In this document: piece by piece, positions 1-7,872 of the stretch
Layout: each line of letters opens with the position of its first letter
Position numbering within the stretch: the stretch's first letter is position 1
Assembly: GCF_015278255.1 (NCBI RefSeq)
Contig: NZ_JADIJC010000009.1
Location: forward strand, 124,001-188,000
From: Microbacterium hibisci
Lineage (GTDB): Bacteria; Actinomycetota; Actinomycetes; Actinomycetales; Microbacteriaceae
Direction of reading: 5' to 3'
Length of the DNA stretch: 64,000 nt
Notes under the pieces: generated by a model
The model's database searches: none
What the model saw: the letters and a program-made list of their open reading frames with translations, nothing else
Told to the model about the DNA's origin: nothing
Program-made: the position numbers and the translations under genes

Positions 1-626
1 GAGTCGGGGGCAGCGCCCGCGATCCGCTGCGAACCTACGAGTACCTGCGCGAGACCACGACGTTCAATCAGTTCTGGTCAGCGGCGGACTACTCAGCGGT
101 CGCCGGTGCGTTCGAATCAGGCAAGGTCGACAACACTTATTCCACGTTCGCCGCCGAGGGTGCCCGGTGGCTGGTGCTGAACCTCGAGCTGTGGCCGCGC
201 CTGGGCGCCGTGAACTGGGCGGAGAACGTGATCGCCACGCACGCGGGCCACAACGTCATCATTCAGACGCACTCCTTCCTCAACTCCGCAGCCGACATCG
301 ACGGGGCAGGGCAATCCTCGACGCGTTGGCAGTACGGTGATGCATCCCCGCAGTACGTCTACGACCGCCTGGTTGCGCCGTACGGCAACGTGAAGGTCGT
401 CACGAGCGGGCACGTCGGCCTCGCGGCGTCGAAGGTCATCACCACGGCCCGCGGCAACCACGTCGCCTACCTCCTGCAGGCGATTCATTCCAACACGAAC
501 AACCCGGTGCGACTGTCGGAGTTCGATGTCGCCGACGGGACGATCAGCACGCGCGTCCTCGCCCCGTCCGACGGCACGACGTGGGACTCGAACACGCTGA
601 CCGGGCTGACCTTCATCCGAAGCTGA
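1..626 (+). CDS. Metallophosphoesterase, C-terminal part
   Basis: The reading frame is already open at base 3 and ends in TGA at 624-626, so the N-terminal part lies outside the window. The visible 207 residues resemble the C-terminal half of calcineurin-like phosphoesterases. A THSF segment is preceded by an Asn/His-rich stretch and followed by a SGHVG segment, matching the late metal-binding His motifs of the family. The downstream beta-rich tail ends in TGLTFIRS. Secretion cannot be judged without the N-terminus. The substrate is unknown; nucleotides or phospholipids are the usual ones for large secreted members. The family assignment is fairly secure, the function is not. Confidence 0.75.
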   Translation, partial: VGGSARDPLRTYEYLRETTTFNQFWSAADYSAVAGAFESGKVDNTYSTFAAEGARWLVLNLELWPRLGAVNWAENVIATHAGHNVIIQTHSFLNSAADIDGAGQSSTRWQYGDASPQYVYDRLVAPYGNVKVVTSGHVGLAASKVITTARGNHVAYLLQAIHSNTNNPVRLSEFDVADGTISTRVLAPSDGTTWDSNTLTGLTFIRS

Positions 627-788
627 AGACGCTCGGGCGCGCCCCCTCGCACGCCGGATTCGCGCGGGTGACGGCCTCACCCGAGGCAGCAAGGACCCGA
701 TGCCGGATGAGCGCGGACGAGGTCCTCGTGAGTCCCGCTTCTGAGTGAGCGAGTCCCCCCGCAGCCCTCCCGCGCGTCCGCTCTCGGA

Positions 789-1031
789 TCAGTCGTCGCT
801 CGGCCGACCGGCCTTGCGACGTTCGAGCCGCCAGTGGATCTCGTGCGTGGAAGGGTGACGCCACTCGATGATGCGGTATTCGAAGCCGGGCAGCAGCACG
901 ATCGGAATCGGGTCCGGCGATGCCGGCGCGACCGCCCCGACCACGATCTTCGCGTCGGCCGGGATGAAGGGCGACTGCGCCGGGATGGGTGCCGTGATGA
1001 TCTCGACCGGGTCTCCGTAGGGGCGCGCCAT
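789..1031 (-). CDS. Small hypothetical protein (80 aa)
   Basis: This short protein has no domain I recognise. It starts MARPYGDPVEIITAPIP and ends in a basic, charged tail. The composition (buried Ile/Val pairs and a WRHPSTHEIHW segment) looks like a folded small protein rather than a random frame. It is flanked by the metallophosphoesterase end (convergent) and, across an empty stretch, by the PRC-barrel gene (divergent). The start ATG was chosen because the protein reads naturally from there. There is no strong Shine-Dalgarno sequence. Confidence 0.5.
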   Translation of the reverse strand: MARPYGDPVEIITAPIPAQSPFIPADAKIVVGAVAPASPDPIPIVLLPGFEYRIIEWRHPSTHEIHWRLERRKAGRPSDD

Positions 1032-1298
1032 ACGCGCAGGTTAGCAGGCGGTGCGGGCGGCCAGGCTGGAACAGCATTCGCGATCAGCTGACGTCTCTGC
1101 ATCCGCGCTGCGGCTCGTATGAGCGCTGTATCGCGAGCGGGCGCCCGCGTGAGGACCTCGACGTTCCGACCCATTACGCCTCTTGCTCGGATTGCGCCAG
1201 GGGGTGCCGTGCCGCGGCGACGGTGCCTAGCGTGGATATCAGATCGACCGCTCTGGTCGACACCCGAAATCCCCTCGCAAGAAGAAGAAGGAGGAGTC
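1032..1298. other. Intergenic region upstream of PRC-barrel gene
   Basis: No coding frame here is convincing. The region separates the divergent small gene ending its 5' side at 1031 from the PRC-barrel gene. It should carry the promoter of the latter: TAGCGT at about 1228-1233 is a plausible -10 hexamer. The last 15 bases hold a purine-rich AAGGAGGAG ribosome-binding site. Confidence 0.4.
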
Positions 1299-1658
1299 AT
1301 GTCCTCATCTTGGGACGCCTGGGACTACCGCCAGTCGGTCGGCCGCGGGCCCGGTTCGCGCGACCTCGTGGGATACCACGTGCACGCCACCGACGGCGAC
1401 ATCGGAAAGATCGATGAAGCCAGCGACGACGTGGGCGGCAGCCGCCTGGTCGTCGACACCGGCCCGTGGATCTTCGGCCGGAAGGTGATCCTTCCCGCCG
1501 GAACGGTCCAGCGCGTCGATGACGCGGACGAGAAGGTCTACGTCGATCTGACGAAGGACCAGATCAAGAACTCTCCGGAGTGGGACCAGACGACCACGGG
1601 CACCGATGACGCGTACCGTGGCCGCCTCGACACCTACTACGGCGACTTCTACCGTTGA
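1299..1658 (+). CDS. PRC-barrel domain protein
   Basis: The protein has 119 residues. After a Tyr/Trp-rich N-terminus (SSWDAWDYRQSVG) it carries one PRC-barrel-like beta fold at about residues 22-85: DLVGYHVHATDGDIGKI, then an FGRKVILPAG strand, then VQRVDDADEKVYVDL. Stand-alone PRC-barrel proteins of this kind are small cytoplasmic proteins often found with stress genes in actinobacteria. Their biochemical role is mostly unknown. The ATG at 1299 is preceded by AAGGAGGAG at the right distance, so it is preferred over upstream in-frame starts. It appears monocistronic, with GC-rich sequence after the stop and no clear partner. Confidence 0.85.
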   Translation: MSSSWDAWDYRQSVGRGPGSRDLVGYHVHATDGDIGKIDEASDDVGGSRLVVDTGPWIFGRKVILPAGTVQRVDDADEKVYVDLTKDQIKNSPEWDQTTTGTDDAYRGRLDTYYGDFYR

Positions 1659-1725
1659 TCCTCAGGACGGTGCCCGGCCATCGGCCGGGCACCTTCGTCG
1701 CGTCGCGGGTATCGCCTCGCCGTTT

Positions 1726-1765
1726 GTCAAACCCCTGATGTGGCCCGACCGGAGCGCAGTACCGT
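1726..1765 (+). promoter_or_regulatory. GTCAA/C-run box and -10 hexamer
   Basis: GTCAAACCCCT at 1726-1736 is followed 23 bases later by TACCGT (1760-1765), which fits the actinobacterial -10 consensus TANNNT. The same arrangement is seen upstream of the genes at 35988, 41381, 45714 and 57283. The box is too far from the -10 to be a normal -35, so an activator site near -42 is one reading. It would drive the small gene at 1815. Confidence 0.4.
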
Positions 1766-1814
1766 GTCGTCGGGTTGCCCGGCGTGATGCGCTCGCGGCG
1801 AGAAGGGGGACGAC

Positions 1815-2006
1815 ATGCAGGTCTGCTATTGGGCGCGTGAGCGCGGCGAACTGCTGCGCGAGGACGTGGACCGCGTCCCCGTCGCAGGAGAGATCCTCTC
1901 CCGACCCGAACTCGGCGTCACGGGGCAGGTCGTCGAGTGCGTGCCGGGCGCCGACGCAGACGGCACCGAAGAGGTTCGCGTCGAGGTCGCCCTCGCCAGC
2001 GCCTGA
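1815..2006 (+). CDS. Small hypothetical protein (63 aa)
   Basis: The protein begins MQVCYWARERGELL, followed by an acidic, Val-rich segment, and shows no recognisable domain. A GAGAAGGGGG purine tract precedes the ATG. A plausible promoter (TACCGT at 1760-1765) lies about 50 bases upstream. It is followed after 55 bases by another very small gene with a good ribosome-binding site, so the two may form a mini-operon. The function is unknown. The case for a real gene rests on the start signals and position. Confidence 0.55.
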   Translation: MQVCYWARERGELLREDVDRVPVAGEILSRPELGVTGQVVECVPGADADGTEEVRVEVALASA

Positions 2007-2061
2007 CGCCACCGTGCGATCGCGCGATGACGTCGGTCCATGCGGAACGGGAGGTGCCCGC

Positions 2062-2193
2062 GTGAGCCGCATACCCAAGGTCTGGAAGTTCGACGCCCCC
2101 GCGGGCCAGGACGCCGCCACCGTGCGCCGCATCCGCGACGAGATCCGCCGTCGCGTCGAGACGCTCATCGACGAGTTGACCCCGACGACCTGA
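2062..2193 (+). CDS. 43-aa protein like the ArsC/LMW-phosphatase C-terminus
   Basis: This GTG-started gene has a strong Shine-Dalgarno sequence (GGGAGG at 2049-2054, 7-base spacing) and is only 43 residues long. Its body, VWKFDAPAGQDAATVRRIRD followed by an Arg/Glu-rich helix, closely resembles the final helix of actinobacterial arsenate reductases and low-molecular-weight phosphatases, where a D-P-A-G-Q turn precedes the last helix. The catalytic CX5R loop is absent, so it cannot be an active phosphatase. It may be a remnant that kept a start signal, or a small binding protein. The similarity is from memory of the family, not from an alignment. Confidence 0.5.
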   Translation: MSRIPKVWKFDAPAGQDAATVRRIRDEIRRRVETLIDELTPTT

Positions 2194-2245
2194 CCCTCAT
2201 GCTTCGCAAGATCGCGTCCGTGGCGGGCGGCCCGAGGATTCGGGC

Positions 2246-3307
2246 TCACACCCACACGAGCCGCGGCTCCAGCGCGAGGTACCGCGCATATCGTGCGGCG
2301 GCGTCTTCGATCGCGGCCGTCTCGTCGGAATCCAGGCCTCGCAGCGGGCGGATCTGGAACGTGGCCGCCCGCTTGTCGAGCGTGCGCTTCATCGCGGCGA
2401 GCATCTGCCCGTCGACGAGCGCCATGCCCATCGCGGTCTCGCGGCCACGCGCCAGCAGCCCTTCAGCATCGAGCGTCCAGCGCGAATCCTGGTATCCGCG
2501 GTACATCTCGTCGAGCACCTGGAGGAGATGGCCCGCCGGCGATGCGGACGCCGGAGGTGCGCCCGGGGCGTGCCAGTACGTGCGGCCGTCGTGGTCGAAC
2601 GATTCGAGCCGATCGGCGGCTCCCGACAGCCCCCGGCGCACGTCGGTGAGCGTCAGCGTCGCCCAGTACGCGAGGTCGCGCACCGTGGCGGGTCCGTGCG
2701 AGGTGAAGTAGCGCAGGGCGAGCTCGACGAGCGCTTCGTCCCGGTCCAGCCGCCGCGGGGCGATCACCCGATCCGAGAAGAGCGCGTACGTGTGCTCGCC
2801 GTCGCGCGGGGCACCGCTGCAGATCAGCGCGTGCAGCTCGAGGTGGGCCGCCAGGAGCATGAGCTGCATGCCGGACAGCTCGTGCCCGCGCTGAGCGAGC
2901 GCCTCCGCGAGCTCCGCACGAGTCCGGTCCGGCTCCGCGGCGAGGATCTCGAGCACCGTGTCGGCGATGGCGGGCAGGCGATCGCCGAGGGGAACGAGCT
3001 GCTGGTCGATCGTGGGCAGCACCCGATCGCGTGTGAGTTCGATCAGCCAGAGCACGTCCTCTTGGTGGACGTAGTGCCAGGTGGGACGCAGGACGTGGGT
3101 CCGCACCACTCGTCCGTGCTCCAGCAGGCGGGCGAGCTCGCCGGCCTGCGGTTCGCGCGTGCGCGTGGCGACGGCCCACGCGGACTGCGACGGGTTCTCG
3201 GCCTGCACGGCGAGCAGCGATCGCACCACGTCTTCGGCCGCGCCGACCGGTTCAGCGAGATGCTGCGAACGAAGCCGCCATCGGGCGATGTCACGGTCGG
3301 TGATCAC
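2246..3307 (-). CDS. Winged-helix DNA-binding protein (AlkZ-like)
   Basis: The protein has about 353 residues and belongs to the HTH_42 family, whose characterised members (AlkZ, YcaQ) are DNA glycosylases that unhook bulky or crosslinked bases. N-terminal ITDRDIARWRLRSQHL and LLAVQAENPSQSAWAVATR are typical of the family. A winged-helix segment lies near TVRDLAYWATLTLTDVRRGL. The C-terminus ends PRLVWV. The GTG at 3307 is preferred because the family starts just before I-T-x-x-x-I/L and the upstream extension is low-complexity. It lies downstream of the DHFR-like gene on the same strand with a 70-base gap. Whether it cuts damaged DNA or only binds it cannot be told. Confidence 0.8.
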   Translation of the reverse strand: MITDRDIARWRLRSQHLAEPVGAAEDVVRSLLAVQAENPSQSAWAVATRTREPQAGELARLLEHGRVVRTHVLRPTWHYVHQEDVLWLIELTRDRVLPTIDQQLVPLGDRLPAIADTVLEILAAEPDRTRAELAEALAQRGHELSGMQLMLLAAHLELHALICSGAPRDGEHTYALFSDRVIAPRRLDRDEALVELALRYFTSHGPATVRDLAYWATLTLTDVRRGLSGAADRLESFDHDGRTYWHAPGAPPASASPAGHLLQVLDEMYRGYQDSRWTLDAEGLLARGRETAMGMALVDGQMLAAMKRTLDKRAATFQIRPLRGLDSDETAAIEDAAARYARYLALEPRLVWV

Positions 3308-3377
3308 ACCACGAGCGTAGGACCCGCTGGCGGACGCGGGCAGAGGAGGTCCCGTCGCCCGCTCTCCGCCGTGACGG

Positions 3378-3959
3378 TCAGTGGCGGGTAGGACGGTAGA
3401 GGAGCTCCTTGGTGCCGCCGTCCAGCGTGCGCTCGTCGACGAGTTCGAGGTCGAAGTCGTCCGCACCTTCGAAGACGCGGTCGGTGCCGGTTCTTCCCGA
3501 GATGACGGGGAAGACCGTCAGCTGGATGAGATCGACCAGGCCCGCCGCCATCAGTGAGCGGTTCATCGAGAGGCTCCCGTGCGAACGCAGGGGAATGGGC
3601 GAGGTCGCCTTCAGTTCGGCCACGACATCGGCGGCGTCTCCGCGCGCGAGCGTCGCGTCGATCCAGTCCAGCGGGTCTGCCAGCGAGTTCGACACGACGG
3701 TTGTGGGCATCGATCGCATGCGCGTGTTCACCGGATCGTCGACCTTCGGGCCTTCGGAGGCCGATCCGAGGTACTGGACGAACTGCCGGAACGTGTTCGC
3801 GCCGAGCACCAGTCGCTGCTCCTGCTCGTACTGGGCGATGCGTCGCTCGAGGAACTCCGGGCCCTGCTTGCTCCAATACCCGCCCCAGTCGCCCTCCTCG
3901 GAGTAGGAGCCGAAGCCGTCGAGCGTGGCGAAGACATCGAAGGTGTAGGTGACGCTCAT
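3378..3959 (-). CDS. Dihydrofolate reductase-like (RibD C-terminal) protein
   Basis: The 193 residues match the RibD C-terminal/DHFR-like family. They show an N-terminal YTFDVFATLDGFGSY strand-loop and an LVLGANTFRQF nucleotide-pocket segment. A PLRSHGSLSMNRSLMAAGLV stretch is equivalent to the G-S-x-x-L motif, followed by LIQLTVFPVISGRTGTDRVF. Such proteins bind NAD(P)H and reduce small substrates that are rarely known. They are common single genes in actinobacteria. It precedes the winged-helix gene on the same strand. A purine-rich AGAGGAGAAT-like site lies directly upstream of the start. Confidence 0.88.
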   Translation of the reverse strand: MSVTYTFDVFATLDGFGSYSEEGDWGGYWSKQGPEFLERRIAQYEQEQRLVLGANTFRQFVQYLGSASEGPKVDDPVNTRMRSMPTTVVSNSLADPLDWIDATLARGDAADVVAELKATSPIPLRSHGSLSMNRSLMAAGLVDLIQLTVFPVISGRTGTDRVFEGADDFDLELVDERTLDGGTKELLYRPTRH

Positions 3960-4013
3960 GATTCTCCTCTGTGGTGATCGAGCGGTTACGGCATTCCTGA
4001 GCGGGTGAGCCGC

Positions 4014-4475
4014 TCACACGAGAGTGGCGAGCGCGGCCGCTCCCGCCGCGAGCGACAGGACGGCTCGGGCGACGTTGGCGCGGCCCCAGACGCGCGAGAA
4101 GTCCGCCCACGTCCCGCGGGGGCCGCGCTCGCGCAGCAGACGCTCGTTCCATGGGATGTTCACGGCGACACTGACGACGAAGGCCGCGAGGGTCGCCGCG
4201 ATCGCACCCAGCGCCCACAGCAGGTCCTCGGCCCCGCCGTTCATCACCAGCAGCACGGCCCCGACCACCGCGAGGAGCGGCGCACCCAGGAACGACACCA
4301 TGAAGATCGAGCGCGGTGCCCGCAGGTTCATGTCGCGCATGATGTCGGACGCCGCGCCCGGGTCGCGCGACCCGGCGAGCGCCGGCGTGACCATGGTGGT
4401 GAAGGCGAGGAACACCCCCGCGTTCGCGAAGCTCAAGGCCCCGAGGACGAGCATCGTGGTGGTGAGAAGCGTCAT
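4014..4475 (-). CDS. DUF1772-type four-helix membrane protein
   Basis: This is a 153-residue integral membrane protein with four predicted helices, at about residues 2-26, 51-74, 78-102 and 130-152. The conserved NIPWNERLL segment between helices three and four is characteristic of DUF1772 (anthrone-oxygenase-like) proteins. The start ATG overlaps the stop of the upstream alpha/beta hydrolase by four bases (ATGA), so the two are translationally coupled and probably act together. Members related to fungal anthrone oxygenases have been proposed as oxygenases, but the bacterial role is unproven. Control is likely by the divergent TetR regulator through the palindrome at 5478. Confidence 0.85.
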   Translation of the reverse strand: MTLLTTTMLVLGALSFANAGVFLAFTTMVTPALAGSRDPGAASDIMRDMNLRAPRSIFMVSFLGAPLLAVVGAVLLVMNGGAEDLLWALGAIAATLAAFVVSVAVNIPWNERLLRERGPRGTWADFSRVWGRANVARAVLSLAAGAAALATLV

Positions 4476-5446
4476 CTCACGCTCCTGTCGATCGTCGATC
4501 CGCTCGCGTCGCGGTCGCGGTCGCGGCCGGCGCCGCCGTCGTCCACTGCGGGGCGGGAGGTGTGGTCGACACGATCCCAGAACGCCCGGAGCGCCTCGCC
4601 GATCCGCACGGGCTCCTGCATCGGCAGCGAGTGGGTCGTGTGCGGCCAGATCTCCACCTCGGCACCGGCGAGTTCTGCACGGGCGCGCGCCGCCGCCTTC
4701 GCTCCGCCGGCGAGCGATCGATGGTCTGCGATCGCGACATAGATCGGCAGGCTCAGGCCTGCGAGCTGAGCTTGCGAGAGCGGCTGCGGCGTGGGAAGGG
4801 CGCTTCGGAAGGTCTCCGAGCCCACCGAGATCAGCGAGCCGATCGGGCTCGGCGTGCGCACCTCGGCGACCGAGACGCCGCCCAGCGCAGCGAGCGCGTG
4901 GTCGCGCCACGACCGGGGCACCGGAAGGCTCGCGAGCGCCGCCCACGCGAACGTCGACGCGGGCGGCCAGCGGAGCGTGAAGACGGGTTCGATCAGAGTC
5001 AGGGAGGCGAGCCGACCCGGGTGGCGGACAGCGAGACCCGCCGCGGACGCCCCTCCGAAGGAGTGGCCCGCCGCATGGACACGAGGGTGACCGAGCCCGT
5101 CGATCGCCTCCGAGAGCCACTGCGCCTGGTCGGCCATCGAGCGGATCGGCGCCGTCTGCACCGACATCCCGATGTCGCCGAGGGCGTCGACCGCGATGAC
5201 GGTGCGCCCCGACTCGAGGATGCCCGGCAGGTTGTCGGACCACATGGGTGCGCCCGCGTTCATGCCGGGCAGCAGCAGCACCGGGGGCCGACCGTCGTCG
5301 CCTCGCCATGTATAGGCGCGCACGCTGCCGAACGCCGTGTCGACGTCCGAGATCTCGGCGTCCGCCGGCAGCGCGGCCATCGCCGCGTCATAGGCGACGG
5401 CGAAGCGAGCGCGCGCCGCCGCGGAGCGGTATCGGCCGAGTCTCAT
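4472..5446 (-). CDS. Alpha/beta hydrolase
   Basis: The 324 residues form a full alpha/beta hydrolase fold. The oxyanion segment is LLLPGMNAGAPMWSDN (about 57-72) and the nucleophile elbow is G-H-S129-F-G. A late W-P-H-T-T-H-S-L-P segment supplies the catalytic His. The fold is close to carboxylesterase and haloalkane-type hydrolases, and the substrate is unknown. The gene is divergent from a TetR regulator. The 80-base gap between them holds a perfect 16-bp palindrome midway, so it is probably repressed by that TetR until a ligand appears. It is coupled by a 4-base overlap to the DUF1772 gene. Confidence 0.9.
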   Translation of the reverse strand: MRLGRYRSAAARARFAVAYDAAMAALPADAEISDVDTAFGSVRAYTWRGDDGRPPVLLLPGMNAGAPMWSDNLPGILESGRTVIAVDALGDIGMSVQTAPIRSMADQAQWLSEAIDGLGHPRVHAAGHSFGGASAAGLAVRHPGRLASLTLIEPVFTLRWPPASTFAWAALASLPVPRSWRDHALAALGGVSVAEVRTPSPIGSLISVGSETFRSALPTPQPLSQAQLAGLSLPIYVAIADHRSLAGGAKAAARARAELAGAEVEIWPHTTHSLPMQEPVRIGEALRAFWDRVDHTSRPAVDDGGAGRDRDRDASGSTIDRSVR

Positions 5447-5477
5447 TCGTCACCTCTTGGGATTGGGGGAGGAACTG

Positions 5478-5493
5478 CAATACGATCGTATTG
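5478..5493. promoter_or_regulatory. Perfect 16-bp palindrome, likely TetR operator
   Basis: caatacgatcgtattg is a perfect palindrome. It sits 31 bases before the hydrolase start (5446, minus strand) and 33 bases before the TetR start (5527, plus strand). Symmetry, AT-richness in a GC-rich genome and central placement fit a TetR dimer site controlling both genes. Confidence 0.7.
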
Positions 5494-5526
5494 TCATCAC
5501 GGTAGCAAAGACGGAGGCAGGACGGA

Positions 5527-6096
5527 ATGGACAGGCGGGCCGAGATCATCCTCGGGGTCTGGCGCGTGATCCTCGAGCGGGGAATCTCCGGCGTATCCGT
5601 CCGCGCGGTCGCCGACGCCGCGGATGTCTCGGTCGGGCTGGTGCAGCACTACTTCCGCAGCAAGGACCTGCTGATCCGGGCGAGCGCGCGGGCGATGGTC
5701 ACGGGCGCGGCGAACCGATACGAGCGGGTGCCGACGCAGGACTCTGTCCGGCACCTCGTGACGCATGCCATCCCGAGCTCCGACCGCGAGCGAGAGGGCG
5801 TCGTGATCTGGCACGCGTACCTCGCGGCGTGCGTCGCCGATCCCGAGCTGGCGCGCATCCTCTGCGAGGCGAAGGCAGGCCAGGAGCGCGAGCTCACGGA
5901 CCGGCTCGCCGCGTCGATGCCGGCCGCGAGGGCGTCGATCGTCGCGCGTGCAGTCATCGCCCTCGCCGACGGGCTTGCCGCGCGGGTCATCACGGGCGAT
6001 CTCTCCGGCGACCAAGCGGTGGCGGCCGCCCTCGCCGCGCTGGACACGCTCTCTCCCGGCGCCGACCAGGGGTCGGACGACCGCTCCGACGGATGA
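5527..6096 (+). CDS. TetR-family regulator
   Basis: The 189 residues include an N-terminal TetR helix-turn-helix at about residues 6-48 (GISGVSVRAVADAADVSVGL then VQHYFRSKDLL). The all-helical ligand domain ends in an Asp-rich tail. The V-G-L-V-Q-H-Y-F recognition helix resembles BetI-type members. GGAGG lies about 10 bases before the ATG. It is divergent from the alpha/beta hydrolase-DUF1772 operon with a palindromic operator between, so it is probably an autoregulated local repressor. The ligand is likely the hydrolase substrate or product, an inference from position. Confidence 0.92.
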   Translation: MDRRAEIILGVWRVILERGISGVSVRAVADAADVSVGLVQHYFRSKDLLIRASARAMVTGAANRYERVPTQDSVRHLVTHAIPSSDREREGVVIWHAYLAACVADPELARILCEAKAGQERELTDRLAASMPAARASIVARAVIALADGLAARVITGDLSGDQAVAAALAALDTLSPGADQGSDDRSDG

Positions 6097-6126
6097 TTCC
6101 ACGGCGCGGACTGATCCGATCGGCGG

Positions 6127-6414
6127 TCACGCCTGCCGCGTCGCCGGTCGGCGGCCCTCGCCCCAGTCGGCGATGGGTCCGCCGGCGGGGCCGTGGGCAC
6201 GCAGGTACGCCATGTGGACGCGCCAGCAGGCGTCGCGCAGGGTGACCGCCCACCCGATGACGTCGCCGCGCCAGACCGCCTTGTAGCGCAGATCCGCGCC
6301 GTCGCTCACCCGGCGGAGCTCGATGCGGCCGTACTCGCTTCCGTCGGGCGCCACCATGCGCCACACCCCCGTGGGCCCTTCGACGGCGGCCATGATCGGG
6401 TGCCACTCGGCCAT
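6127..6414 (-). CDS. Hypothetical protein (95 aa)
   Basis: This small, soluble-looking protein has a Trp/Arg-rich pattern: GVWRMVAPDGSEYGRIELRR, then YKAVWRGDVIGWAVTLRDAC. The pattern suggests a compact beta fold, but I do not recognise a family. The start ATG has a purine tract (GGAAGCGGGA) upstream on the minus strand. It is convergent with the TetR gene at 5527 and lies downstream of the next TetR gene on the same strand, without an obvious link to either. Confidence 0.6.
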   Translation of the reverse strand: MAEWHPIMAAVEGPTGVWRMVAPDGSEYGRIELRRVSDGADLRYKAVWRGDVIGWAVTLRDACWRVHMAYLRAHGPAGGPIADWGEGRRPATRQA

Positions 6415-6497
6415 CGATCCATCCCGCTTCCTCCGGCCGAGGACAACAGGCTACGCCGCGGGCACCGACATCCGCTCCCTGCGGCGCAGACGCAGGG

Positions 6498-7022
6498 TCA
6501 GGGGGTGAGTCCGCGCTCCACCGCCGCGAGTCCGTACTCGAACGCGGCGTCGATGTCGCCGCCCAACCGGAACGCCCCGGCCAGCTCCATCTGCAGGAAG
6601 CCGGTGGCCCAGGCCGTCACGAGGCGCGCGCCGTCGAGCGCGTGCTCCTCGCCGGTGATCGCTCCGACACCCGTCACGAGCGTGGCGCCCGTGCGATCCA
6701 GCAGCTCCTGTGGCACGGAGCCCGCGAACAGGAGGCGGAACCCTTCCGGCCGCTCGTGCGCGAACGCGCGATAGGCCCGCGCGAGCGCCGCGATGGAGCG
6801 GTCGGATGCCTCCAGCCGAGCGGCCAGGTCCTCCACGGTCGCGGCCGCCACCGCCGCCACGAGCGCTTCTCGATCGCGCACGCGCTTGTACAGCGACGGC
6901 GCGCGCACTCCCACGCGCTGCGCGACCGCCTGCATCGTCAGCCCGCTCGCTCCGGACTCCTCGAGCAGATCGCGGCCGGCCGCGACGATGGCGGCGTAGG
7001 AGGTGCGTTCGGGCGTCGGCAT
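6498..7022 (-). CDS. TetR-family regulator (WHG-type)
   Basis: The protein has 174 residues. The N-terminal helix-turn-helix is at about residues 8-52 (GASGLTMQAVAQRVGVRAPS followed by LYKRV). The C-terminal ligand domain contains the W-A-T-G-F-L-Q-M-E pattern seen in TetR members with the WHG domain. It is divergent from the metallo-beta-lactamase-fold gene at 7134. The intergenic DNA holds overlapping inverted repeats at 7039-7076, so it is likely a repressor of itself and of that hydrolase. Confidence 0.9.
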   Translation of the reverse strand: MPTPERTSYAAIVAAGRDLLEESGASGLTMQAVAQRVGVRAPSLYKRVRDREALVAAVAAATVEDLAARLEASDRSIAALARAYRAFAHERPEGFRLLFAGSVPQELLDRTGATLVTGVGAITGEEHALDGARLVTAWATGFLQMELAGAFRLGGDIDAAFEYGLAAVERGLTP

Positions 7023-7038
7023 GAGGCATCCCTTCGAT

Positions 7039-7076
7039 GGCTATTGACAGTAGCCATGATAGCTACGTATCGTAGC
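7039..7076. promoter_or_regulatory. Overlapping inverted repeats with divergent promoter elements
   Basis: Three interleaved symmetric pairs are visible: GGCTA (7039-7043) with TAGCC (7051-7055), GTAGC (7050-7054) with GCTAC (7062-7066), and GCTACG (7062-7067) with CGTAGC (7071-7076). A TTGACA at 7044-7049 followed by TATCGT at 7068-7073 could be the plus-strand promoter. TATCAT (complement of 7056-7061) could be the minus-strand -10. The layout fits TetR binding that blocks both promoters. Confidence 0.6.
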
Positions 7077-7133
7077 CATGCCAACCCGGTCATCGGCACC
7101 CAGCCGACCGAACCCCGCGACGAAGGACCCGCC

Positions 7134-7847
7134 ATGAAGCTCGGACCGCACCTCCACCGCATCGGCAACGACATCGTCGCCGCCTACCTCGTCGTGACCG
7201 ACGACGGAGTGACCGTTGTCGACGCGGGGCTGCCGGGCCACTGGAAGGAGCTGGTGCGCGAGCTCACGTCCCTCGGCCTCACACCGGGCGACGTGAAGGG
7301 TGTCGTGCTGACCCACGGCGACAGCGACCACCTCGGCTTCGCGGAGCGGCTGCGTCGCGACCACGGCGTACCGGTCTTCGTGCACGAAGCCGACGCCGAG
7401 CGCGCGCGGACCGGCGAGAAGCCGAAGGTGGCGACCGGCCCGATGAAGCTCGGTCCGACGTTCGGCTTCTTCGTCTACGCACTGCGCAAGCGCGCGGTGC
7501 CCACCACCTATGTGGCCGAAGTCACCGAGGTGCACGATGGCGACGTGCTCGACCTGCCGGGCTCACCCGTGATCATCGGGATGCCGGGCCACTCCCCCGG
7601 CAGCATCGCGGTGCACGTCCCCGTCGCCGATGCGGTGTTCGCCGGCGATGCCCTCACGACGCGTCACGTGCTCACCGGTCGCGCGGGGCTGCAGCCGGCA
7701 CCGTTCACCGACGATCCGGCCGAGGCGTCCGCCTCGCTCGAGCGCCTTGCAGGGCTGGCGGCGTCGTGGGTGCTGCCCGGCCACGGCGCGCCGTGGCGGG
7801 GGTCGCCCGCCGACGTCGCGGCGGCCGTGCGGGAGGGCGCGCCCTGA
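7134..7847 (+). CDS. MBL-fold metallo-hydrolase
   Basis: The 237 residues show the metallo-beta-lactamase fold. A D30-A-G-L-P strand end is followed by the metal motif T60-H-G-D-S-D-H66, GHSPGSIAVHV, a FAGDAL segment and the late GHGAPW. In the metal motif the usual second His of HxHxDH is Asp63, as in a known variant group, so the metal site may differ from glyoxalase II. The ATG at 7134 is chosen because the fold starts right there (MKLGPHLHRIGNDIVAAYLV). The substrate is unknown. It is probably controlled by the divergent TetR at 6498. Confidence 0.9.
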   Translation: MKLGPHLHRIGNDIVAAYLVVTDDGVTVVDAGLPGHWKELVRELTSLGLTPGDVKGVVLTHGDSDHLGFAERLRRDHGVPVFVHEADAERARTGEKPKVATGPMKLGPTFGFFVYALRKRAVPTTYVAEVTEVHDGDVLDLPGSPVIIGMPGHSPGSIAVHVPVADAVFAGDALTTRHVLTGRAGLQPAPFTDDPAEASASLERLAGLAASWVLPGHGAPWRGSPADVAAAVREGAP

Positions 7848-7872
7848 CGCCCGCCCTCCCGCCGGCACGCGG

